DNA of 10,509 nt from the NCBI GenBank assembly GCA_021817655.1, contig JAKAGE010000027.1:1-10509 (forward strand), given 5' to 3'. Below the pieces are notes generated by a model. It searched no databases. It was given only the letters and a program-made list of their open reading frames with translations, and was not told where the DNA came from. A program made the translations under genes and the position numbers. This stretch comes from a bacterium. Its GTDB lineage: Bacteria > Patescibacteriota > Minisyncoccia > UBA6257 > 2-01-FULL-56-20. Shown in pieces: positions 1-5,083 of the stretch (positions are counted from its first letter, which is position 1; each line of letters opens with the position of its first letter).

Positions 1-1126
1 AATAGCCGTTCAGCGCGACCTTGCGGCCGAGCTTCTCGGCGATCTTGATGATCTCCGCGATGCGCGTGATGAGCGAGGCGAACGTGGCGACGACGATGCG
101 GCCTTCCGCTTTGCGGAAGATCTCCTCAAGGTTCTTCTCGACGGTCTTTTCCGAGACGGAATGTCCCGGGCGCTCGGCGGCGGTGGAGTCCACCATGAAG
201 GTGTGTACGCCCATTTTGCCGAGCTTCTCGAATTCCTCGAGCCCGTGCGGATTGCCTTCGTCATCGTAATCCAGGCGGAAGTCCGCGAAGTGTACGATGT
301 TGCCGATCGGGGTCTTGAGCATCACGCCGGTCGTCTCCGGGATCGTGTGCGGCACGCCGAAGAAGAGCGCGGTGACGTTCGGAGAGAGCCTGATCTCGTC
401 GCCGTTCTTCACGATCTGGATGTTCATCTTCGGGGCGTTCGGGAAATCATCCTGGCGCTTCTCGATGATCGCTTTCGTGATCGATGTCGCATAGATCGGC
501 GGATTGCCGAGGCGGGCGAGCACGTGCGGCAATGCGCCGATATGGTCATAGTGGCCGTGGGTGAGGACGATGCCCGCGATGTTCTGCTTCTTCTTCTCGA
601 GATATTCGACGTTCGGGATGATGTAGTCGATGCCCGGCGTCTCCTCTTCGGGGAACTGGAGGCCCATGTCGATCACGACGATCTCGTTTTTGTATTCGAT
701 GAACGAGCAGTTGCGTCCGATCTCCTCGAGGCCGCCGAGCGGGATGAGGCGGACGGCGTCCGGATTCGGTTTCTCGCGCGCTTCGCCCGGGGCGAGCGCG
801 GCCTGAGGGCGGGGCCCCATTTTCGAGCGGAGGATCGGCGATTCGCCGTTTCGCGAGGGCGATCCCGGCCCGTGCCGGAATTCCCGCCGCGCGATCTTCT
901 CTTCGCGCGTTTCCGGCGCGAGTCCGATCTGGGGCCGGACGAATTCGGGGGGCGTGCGCCGTCCCGGCGCGCTGCGTCGGCCGCCACCGGCCCGTGCCGG
1001 GCGTGGCCGTGCGCGGTCCGGACCGGCGCCTTCCGCCGTCCGGGTCCTGATCTCCGGGGGCTTGATATGCGGGCGGTCCTTAGGGGACGCCGGCGCCTGA
1101 TTGGTGTTGTCTGATTTCTTTATCAT
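1..1126 (-). CDS. rnj: Ribonuclease J, N-terminal part (runs off left edge)
   Basis: Ribonuclease J is a zinc-dependent endo- and 5'-3' exoribonuclease of the metallo-beta-lactamase/beta-CASP family, acting in mRNA decay and RNA maturation in the cytoplasm. I translated the minus strand from the ATG at 1126 and read 375 codons with no stop. Residues 1-124 are a low-complexity tail rich in Arg, Pro, Gly and Ala, probably disordered. The catalytic fold starts near residue 125 (VRLIPLGGLEEIGRNC). It then shows the metal motif THGHYDHIGALP at 189-200, HFADF, and DSTAAERPGHS, all characteristic of RNase J. Tyr sits in the motif where Glu is common; the HxHxDH ligands are intact. An in-frame ATG at 820 could give a form without most of the tail, but GC-rich third positions and lack of stops favour the upstream start. 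No Shine-Dalgarno is visible. The gene starts 25 bp after the HIT gene and is probably cotranscribed with it. Confidence 0.93.
   Translation of the reverse strand, partial: MIKKSDNTNQAPASPKDRPHIKPPEIRTRTAEGAGPDRARPRPARAGGGRRSAPGRRTPPEFVRPQIGLAPETREEKIARREFRHGPGSPSRNGESPILRSKMGPRPQAALAPGEAREKPNPDAVRLIPLGGLEEIGRNCSFIEYKNEIVVIDMGLQFPEEETPGIDYIIPNVEYLEKKKQNIAGIVLTHGHYDHIGALPHVLARLGNPPIYATSITKAIIEKRQDDFPNAPKMNIQIVKNGDEIRLSPNVTALFFGVPHTIPETTGVMLKTPIGNIVHFADFRLDYDDEGNPHGLEEFEKLGKMGVHTFMVDSTAAERPGHSVSEKTVEKNLEEIFRKAEGRIVVATFASLITRIAEIIKIAEKLGRKVALNGY
865..1000. repeat. Two copies of a 14-bp inverted-repeat motif inside the RNase J tail
   Basis: The 14-mer CCGGCCCGTGCCGG occurs at 865-878 and exactly again at 987-1000. 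Each copy is a CCGGC/GCCGG inverted repeat around a 4-base loop. The two copies lie in different reading frames of rnj, so the repetition is at the nucleotide level and not a protein repeat. In a GC-rich low-complexity stretch it may be chance or replication slippage. A hairpin-forming element in the rnj mRNA is a second possibility. Confidence 0.5.
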
Positions 1127-1151
1127 CTGATTTGTTAACGGTTAATTTTAT

Positions 1152-1559
1152 TTAGTGTGACCCATTCTCGATCTCGTTCCTGATCGTTTTCGCGACGGCT
1201 TCGAGCTCTCCCGGGGATGCGTCCCGCTCTCTTGTCGAATCGAGTTCGCGCGGGCCGTTGATCGGGACAAGGTGCAGGTGGGCGTGGGGCACCCCGAACC
1301 CCTCGACCACCATGCCGACCCGTGCCGAACCCATCGCATGCTGCAGCGGCGCCGACAACGCCTTTGCCGCTTCGAACAATTCTTGATACCGCGCGGCAGG
1401 CAGGGCGAATACACTGTCGGCGTGGACTTTCGGGATCATTAAAAGATGCCCCGGGTTGACCGGGCGGATCGTGAGGAACGCCAAAAATCGGTCGTTTTCC
1501 CAGACGGCATGCGACGGGATCTCCTTCGCGATGATTTTGCAGAATATGCAATCTGCCAT
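1152..1559 (-). CDS. HIT family protein (histidine triad nucleotide hydrolase)
   Basis: HIT proteins of the HINT/Fhit superfamily hydrolyse nucleotide phosphoramidates or related nucleotidyl substrates through a histidine nucleophile. This 135-residue protein has the family length and layout. It starts with the C-x-x-C pair (Cys4, Cys7) of the zinc-binding HIT subgroup and continues with the IxPVNPGHLL and IPKVHADS segments. It ends with the triad PHAHLHLVP at residues 91-99, where His94 is the expected nucleophile and His92 a likely zinc ligand with the two cysteines. The ATG at 1559 was chosen because the protein begins with the conserved MADCIFCKI; the frame stays open further upstream only because it crosses the tRNA gene. 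No ribosome binding site is seen. It lies between tRNA-Leu (51 bp upstream) and rnj (25 bp downstream), all in the same direction. The true substrate cannot be read from the sequence. Confidence 0.93.
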   Translation of the reverse strand: MADCIFCKIIAKEIPSHAVWENDRFLAFLTIRPVNPGHLLMIPKVHADSVFALPAARYQELFEAAKALSAPLQHAMGSARVGMVVEGFGVPHAHLHLVPINGPRELDSTRERDASPGELEAVAKTIRNEIENGSH

Positions 1560-1610
1560 GAACGGACTTTCGCTTTCGTGCGATCGGTGGTGTCGATAGT
1601 GGTATGTATG

Positions 1611-1694
1611 TGCTGGGAAGGAGAGTCGAACTCCTATGATCTTGCGATCGCTGGCACCTGAAGCCAGTGCGTCTGCCAATTCCGCCATCCCAGC
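1611..1694 (-). tRNA. tRNA-Leu, anticodon CAG
   Basis: The minus strand folds into a class II tRNA of 84 nt. The acceptor stem pairs GCTGGGA with TCCCAGC, followed by discriminator A. The D-loop region reads GCGGAATTGGCAGACGC, a leucine-type sequence. The anticodon arm is CTGGC-TTCAGGT-GCCAG with anticodon CAG at 1658-1660, reading CUG codons. The long variable arm forms GATC-GCAA-GATC. The T arm is AGGAG-TTCGACT-CTCCT. The 3' CCA is not encoded (the next bases are CAT), so it must be added by a nucleotidyltransferase. The long variable arm and the anticodon agree on leucine. Confidence 0.97.
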
Positions 1695-1725
1695 CCGCCG
1701 ATGGAGCAACGAACCTAGTGATTAA

Positions 1726-1754
1726 AGCATATACCGGAGGAAATAAAAAGTCAA
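1726..1754 (-). promoter_or_regulatory. Sigma70-type promoter of the tRNA-Leu / HIT / rnj unit
   Basis: On the minus strand TTGACT (1754-1749) and TATGCT (1731-1726) are separated by exactly 17 bp. The -35 matches the consensus at 5 of 6 positions and the -10 at 4 of 6. The expected start would lie near 1719, about 25 nt before the tRNA 5' end, leaving a short leader for RNase P to remove. It sits just past the stop codon of the binding-protein gene, so the tRNA unit is probably started anew and not only by read-through. Confidence 0.65.
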
Positions 1755-1760
1755 TGAACG

Positions 1761-3410
1761 CTACTTCAGCACCCGGGCGGTATACAGATACCAGGAGGGG
1801 ATTTCGCCCGCGCGGTCCGACGGATCGGTGAGGATGGTGGAGGTCGAGACGCCCCGGAGGTCGTTGTTCGCGACGTAGGTATAGTCGGGGGAATAGAGGA
1901 AGATCGCCGGGTAATCGTTCGCGATGTCCTGCGCGGCGGTCGCGAGCTCTGCGGCGGTGGAGCTTGCGATGGGGTTCTGTCGCGCCTGCTCGATCAGCGC
2001 GTCCACTTTCGGATTGCTATAGATCGCCAGATTCAGGCCGGGCGCGAAGTCCTGCGACGAATCCCAGAAGGAATAAAGATCGGAGCTCGGTCCGAGCACG
2101 TTGCCGAAAAGGAGGGATTCATAATTGCGGTTCGGAATGTCGTTTTGGACGATGTTGTTCGCCGAGTCGGGCAGGACGTTCACCTGCACGCCGATCGCTT
2201 GCCACGCAGTCTGGAGATAGCTTGCGGTCTTCGCGAGAAAATCGATCTCCGGCACTGTGAGGTTTACGGCAAGGGGGATCGTCACGCCCCGGATCGTTTT
2301 CGACCGGTAGGGCGAGCTGGAGCTCATTGTCCATCCGGCCCTGTCGAGAAGCGATTCCGCAAACTGGGCCGACGAGGTGACGGGCGCGATCGGGGCGTAG
2401 TATGCCGCTCCGGGCGGTATAGGGCCGTACTCCGGCGCGCCGTTGCCGCCGAGGGCCGTTTGAACGAGCGCGCTGCGGTCGACGGCGGCGGAGAGCGCTT
2501 CGCGCACCGCGGGATCCTGGAGCGCGATATTCGTGCTGTTATTGAAGAACACCGCATAGTATCCCGACGTCGGCCATGTGAATGTGCGGGCCGGGCGGGT
2601 GAGTTTGGCGATGTCCTCCGGCGTGGCGTTCCCGAAGCCGCCGATCGCCCCGTTATTGAACGCCTGGACGAGCGAATTCTCGTCATTGAAGAACTGCATG
2701 GTGAAATGCTTGATCAGCGGATGGGGGCCGCTCGTGCCGTCCCATGCCGTGAGATCGTACGAGGTAATGAATCCGTCGCGCGTCTGGTCGTACGAGGAGA
2801 ACTTGTACGAGCCCGAACCGACGGGTTTCAGGTTGTAATTGGAAAGATGCCAGTTGCCCGGCGGGGCGTCGGCGAAGATGTGCTTCGGCAGGATATACAG
2901 GTTCGCCAGCGTGTCCCCGAAGAACGCATAAGGGCTCGACAGCGTGAACGTCACTTCGAGTTCGCTGACGCGATTCACGGTCACGCCTTGCCACGCCTGA
3001 TAGAGCGGGGAATTGGCGTCCGGATTCTGGATGGACTGCACGGTGAAGATGACGTCGTCGGCGGTGAGCTGCTGCCCGTCCTGCCAGAGCAGGTCGGGCT
3101 TGAGGCGCACATCCCACGTCTTGAGGTCGGGGGACGGCGTGATGCTTGAGGCAAGGTCGGGGAGGCTGCTGTAAATGAGCTTAACGAGCGCGAGGTCCGT
3201 CTGCGAGGTCGCGATCACGGGGTTCACGTATTCCGGCTGGCCAAGAACCCCCTCGGTGTATGCGCCGCCGGCCATGGGAATCGCTTTCGTCGCCTGCGCA
3301 ATGAGCATGCCCATGACGATCACGAAGCTTGCGCCTGCGCCGATGAGCGCGATGACGAAGACGATGCGTTCCTTTTTGGTGAGCGCGGCAAAGATCTTCT
3401 TAAGCCACAT
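1761..3410 (-). CDS. Membrane-anchored family 5 (DppA/OppA-like) solute-binding protein
   Basis: This 549-residue protein belongs to the SBP_bac_5 family, whose members bind peptides, nickel or other solutes outside the cell for ABC importers. Residues 16-38 form one hydrophobic helix after a Lys/Arg-rich start. There is no lipobox, and the whole protein has no cysteine, so it should be held by the uncleaved helix and not by a lipid. The mature domain has family signatures: GGAYTEGVLGQPEYVNPV near 48-65, TWDVRLKPDLLWQDGQQLTADDV, GSGSYKF, and a C-terminal region with ANDYPAIFLYSPDY. Length is normal for the family. The ATG at 3410 was chosen because codons upstream in the frame overlap secG and give an unrelated Arg/Ser-rich stretch. 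It starts 25 bp after secG and is probably in an operon with secG and the holin-like gene. No permease or ATPase gene is nearby, so the transporter partner and ligand are unknown. Confidence 0.9.
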   Translation of the reverse strand: MWLKKIFAALTKKERIVFVIALIGAGASFVIVMGMLIAQATKAIPMAGGAYTEGVLGQPEYVNPVIATSQTDLALVKLIYSSLPDLASSITPSPDLKTWDVRLKPDLLWQDGQQLTADDVIFTVQSIQNPDANSPLYQAWQGVTVNRVSELEVTFTLSSPYAFFGDTLANLYILPKHIFADAPPGNWHLSNYNLKPVGSGSYKFSSYDQTRDGFITSYDLTAWDGTSGPHPLIKHFTMQFFNDENSLVQAFNNGAIGGFGNATPEDIAKLTRPARTFTWPTSGYYAVFFNNSTNIALQDPAVREALSAAVDRSALVQTALGGNGAPEYGPIPPGAAYYAPIAPVTSSAQFAESLLDRAGWTMSSSSPYRSKTIRGVTIPLAVNLTVPEIDFLAKTASYLQTAWQAIGVQVNVLPDSANNIVQNDIPNRNYESLLFGNVLGPSSDLYSFWDSSQDFAPGLNLAIYSNPKVDALIEQARQNPIASSTAAELATAAQDIANDYPAIFLYSPDYTYVANNDLRGVSTSTILTDPSDRAGEIPSWYLYTARVLK

Positions 3411-3435
3411 GGAAATGGGATGAGCGGAGGGAGGA

Positions 3436-3660
3436 TTAATGCGTCTGCGCGTACAGCTGATAGATCGCGAGCGCCACGAACGCCACCGAGAGGACGATCG
3501 TCGCATAGAAGACGATCTTCTCCATTCCGCGCCGCGCCTGGTAATATCCGCCGGCGTCGCCGGCGCCCAAAAGCCCCGACATGCCGGAGGACCGCTCCTG
3601 GAGGAGGATGAGGGTGATGATGGCGACGGCGAGGATGATCTGGATGATTGCGATGGCCAT
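3436..3660 (-). CDS. secG: Preprotein translocase subunit SecG
   Basis: SecG is the small accessory subunit of the SecYEG channel that exports unfolded proteins across the cytoplasmic membrane. The protein has 74 residues, near the size of the shortest bacterial SecG. It has the family's two-helix hairpin: helix one at about 2-21, then the signature LLQERSSGMSGLLG at 19-32, a Gly-rich loop, and helix two at about 47-70. The loop carries GGYYQARRGMEK, in place of the more usual F-x-x-x-R-G/T-x-x-E region. The ATG at 3660 gives the hydrophobic N-terminus expected of the family; there is no Shine-Dalgarno. It lies 20 bp after the holin-like gene and 25 bp before the binding-protein gene, pointing to one envelope operon. 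Confidence 0.92.
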   Translation of the reverse strand: MAIAIIQIILAVAIITLILLQERSSGMSGLLGAGDAGGYYQARRGMEKIVFYATIVLSVAFVALAIYQLYAQTH

Positions 3661-3680
3661 TGGATTGTTACGGATGATTG

Positions 3681-4049
3681 CTACAGGGCGATATGAATGA
3701 CGAAATTGATGGCGCTCACGATAAGGGTGGCAAAGAAGAGCGCCGGAATGGTTTGTATACTAATACTTCCCCGCAGAAAGTCAATGTGATCCGCGACAAT
3801 CGGGAGCAGCCAGAGGATGAGCGCGTTCACGATGATGACACCGAGCCCCAGCGTCAGCACGATGATCGGGCCGAGAATGAGCGTGAGGAGCGGCTTCAAA
3901 AGGAAGTTGAGGACGGCGAGGACGAACGCGATCATGGCGATCGTAAGCCAGGTGCCGGCGAGGACGAAGCCCGGGACGTACATGTTCGCGATCCATAGCG
4001 CGAGTGCGTTGCCGCCCACTATTATTACGAGACGTGCGAGCCAGTGCAT
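3681..4049 (-). CDS. Phage-holin superfamily IV-like four-helix membrane protein
   Basis: This 122-residue protein is almost entirely hydrophobic, with four likely membrane helices near residues 4-26, 30-50, 53-83 and 100-121. The segment NFLLKPLLTLILGP followed by LTLGLGVIIVNALILWL matches the hallmark of the 'mycobacterial 4 TMS phage holin' family (Pfam Phage_holin_4_2). That family is widespread in bacterial chromosomes with no phage nearby, and its role is not established, so the name should not be read as evidence of a prophage. The gene is first in the leftward operon ahead of secG. A strong -10 lies 6 bp before its ATG, so the message may be leaderless. Confidence 0.82.
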   Translation of the reverse strand: MHWLARLVIIVGGNALALWIANMYVPGFVLAGTWLTIAMIAFVLAVLNFLLKPLLTLILGPIIVLTLGLGVIIVNALILWLLPIVADHIDFLRGSISIQTIPALFFATLIVSAINFVIHIAL

Positions 4050-4055
4050 TGATTC

Positions 4056-4064
4056 ATTATAGCA
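4056..4064 (-). promoter_or_regulatory. Extended -10 promoter of the holin-like / secG / binding-protein operon
   Basis: On the minus strand TGC TATAAT (4064-4056) is a perfect -10 with an extended TGn element. No recognisable -35 lies 17 bp upstream, where the DNA is a GC-rich hairpin, as is usual for extended -10 promoters. The -10 ends 6 bp before the ATG at 4049, so transcription would be expected to start at or within one or two bases of the start codon, giving a leaderless mRNA. Confidence 0.65.
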
Positions 4065-4067
4065 CCC

Positions 4068-4089
4068 GCCGCATCAGGCGGCCTTTTTT
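4068..4089 (+). terminator. Terminator-like hairpin in the divergent intergenic region
   Basis: On the plus strand GCCGC-ATCAG-GCGGC (4068-4082) forms a 5-bp GC stem with a 5-base loop, followed by C and six T residues (4084-4089). This is the form of a small rho-independent terminator. No plus-strand gene lies upstream, so it would stop antisense transcription entering from the left block. The stem is short and the element overlaps the upstream part of the leftward promoter, so it may have another role or none. Confidence 0.35.
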
Positions 4090-4135
4090 GGGTATGCGCA
4101 GGTTTGCGCTCCGGTAAATCGAGCGAAAAAAACGC

Positions 4136-4164
4136 TGGAAATCTGCCGCTGTTTCTGTTAAAAT
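4136..4164 (+). promoter_or_regulatory. Promoter of the rightward MBL-fold / gyrA block
   Basis: TGGAAA (4136-4141) and TAAAAT (4159-4164) lie 17 bp apart, matching the consensus at 4 and 5 of 6 positions. The -10 ends 9 bp before the ATG at 4174, so the transcript would have a leader of at most a few bases. It is the only promoter I can support ahead of the tightly packed genes 4174-10312. Confidence 0.5.
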
Positions 4165-4173
4165 AAGCCATAT

Positions 4174-4749
4174 ATGGTCATCAATTACTTCGGCAACGGC
4201 TGCTTTCGGCTTCAAAGCGGCGATACCTCCGTATTGCTCAATCCCGAGTCGAACCGGCTCAAGGCGGACGTCACCGTGAAGACGCTCACGGCAACGGATA
4301 TCGAGCCCGGGTCGGGCGAGGGCGATGACGTAGTGATCCCGTTTGCGGGAGAATACGAGGAAAAAGGCATCGAGATCATCGGATTTCCCATTCCCGGGGA
4401 ATCGACGGACAAGTTCCTGAAAACGGTTTACACCCTCCAGTGGGAGGGAATGAAATTCGTGCTCCTCGGGCACCTTTCAAAACCGCTCGATGCGACGCTT
4501 ATGGAGGAGCTTTTGGAGCCCGACGTGCTCATTCTGCCGGCCGGTGGCGGGCATTTCCTCGAGCCGGAGGTGGCGGCGAAGATCGCGAAGCAGCTTGAGG
4601 CGCGCATCGTCATCCCGAGCTTTTATAAAACGCCGGCAGATTTTCTGAAGGCGTCCGGCAAGAAAGGGGAAGAGATGGAAAAATTCGTTTTCAAGCAGAA
4701 GGATATCCTCGCCGATAAAGGCCGCGTCATTGTCCTCAAGGAAAATTAA
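4174..4749 (+). CDS. Metallo-beta-lactamase-fold protein with missing metal ligands
   Basis: The 191-residue protein resembles the UlaG-like/Lactamase_B_3 branch of metallo-hydrolases. The start (VINYFGNGCFRLQ, then SVLLNPES) matches the first strands, where the family typically reads W-x-G-H-S-x-F and a D-P motif. The later ILPAGGGHFLEPEVAAKIAK and IVIPSFYKTP match the family's L-P-x-G-G...T/L-x-P-x-E-A-A and I-V-I-P-x-H-Y. However, the H-x-H-x-D-H motif expected after the DVTVKT strand is absent, and IVIPSFY has Phe where the family has His. Only His100 and His127 remain near expected places. It is therefore likely not a zinc hydrolase but a structural or regulatory relative. It is first in the rightward block, 10 bp before a small membrane-protein gene. 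Its length fits a compact member of the fold and the reading frame is intact. Confidence 0.75.
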   Translation: MVINYFGNGCFRLQSGDTSVLLNPESNRLKADVTVKTLTATDIEPGSGEGDDVVIPFAGEYEEKGIEIIGFPIPGESTDKFLKTVYTLQWEGMKFVLLGHLSKPLDATLMEELLEPDVLILPAGGGHFLEPEVAAKIAKQLEARIVIPSFYKTPADFLKASGKKGEEMEKFVFKQKDILADKGRVIVLKEN

Positions 4750-4759
4750 CGGTCTTGCC

Positions 4760-5071
4760 ATGCCATCATTTCTTGAAGAGCTGCAGGCGATGAGCGAGGC
4801 GCGCAAGCGGCAGGTACTCGTCATTTCCGCGGTCATCGTCATGGCGATCGTCGTTGGCGTCTGGCTTGCGTATTTCAACGGCATTGTGATGGGCGGTGCG
4901 GGGGTGAGGGCGACGGATGTCTCGGCCCCGGCGGGCGGGCAGCCATCGGCCCCGGCGGCCGTTCCTGCGCCTGCGGGTCCGAGCTTATGGACGCGCATCA
5001 AGGATGGATTGGGTTCTCTCGGTCGGATGTTCAGCGCCCCGTCGCAATACCAAATTCAGCCCCAGCAATAA
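4760..5071 (+). CDS. Small single-helix membrane protein of unknown function
   Basis: I do not recognise a family for this 103-residue protein. It has a charged N-terminus with a short helix (residues 1-17), one membrane helix near 18-39, and an Ala/Pro/Gly-rich linker at about 54-74. A short amphipathic segment follows (LWTRIKDGLGSLGRMF, 76-91), then a Gln-rich tail. The likely topology is N-in with the linker and tail outside. The ATG at 4760 is preferred to an in-frame ATG at 4730, because the latter would overlap the MBL-fold gene by 20 bp and add an unlikely hydrophilic start. It sits 10 bp after that gene and 12 bp before gyrA, so it is probably cotranscribed with both. GC-rich codon use like its neighbours and tight packing support it as a real gene. 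Confidence 0.75.
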   Translation: MPSFLEELQAMSEARKRQVLVISAVIVMAIVVGVWLAYFNGIVMGGAGVRATDVSAPAGGQPSAPAAVPAPAGPSLWTRIKDGLGSLGRMFSAPSQYQIQPQQ

Positions 5072-5083
5072 TTTTCAACCATT

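Noticed and set aside
161..1114. 317-residue plus-strand open frame opposite RNase J
   Set aside because: The minus strand carries the RNase J motifs. The plus-strand product has shadow composition and spans both the catalytic region and the tail.
1135..1145. TTAACGGTTAA palindrome between HIT and rnj, a possible operator
   Set aside because: An 11-bp AT-rich palindrome in a 25-bp spacer is easily chance, and no second copy or promoter accompanies it.
1560..1709. 50-residue N-terminal extension of the HIT protein
   Set aside because: It would be translated from the tRNA-Leu gene. The conserved HIT start lies at 1559.
2145..3149. 334-residue plus-strand open frame opposite the family 5 binding protein
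   Set aside because: The minus strand clearly encodes an SBP_bac_5 protein here. The antisense product is an Arg/Gly/Val-rich shadow without recognisable features.
3681..4049. Prophage remnant suggested by the holin-like gene
   Set aside because: No other phage gene is present, and this four-helix family is common in bacterial chromosomes beside housekeeping genes.
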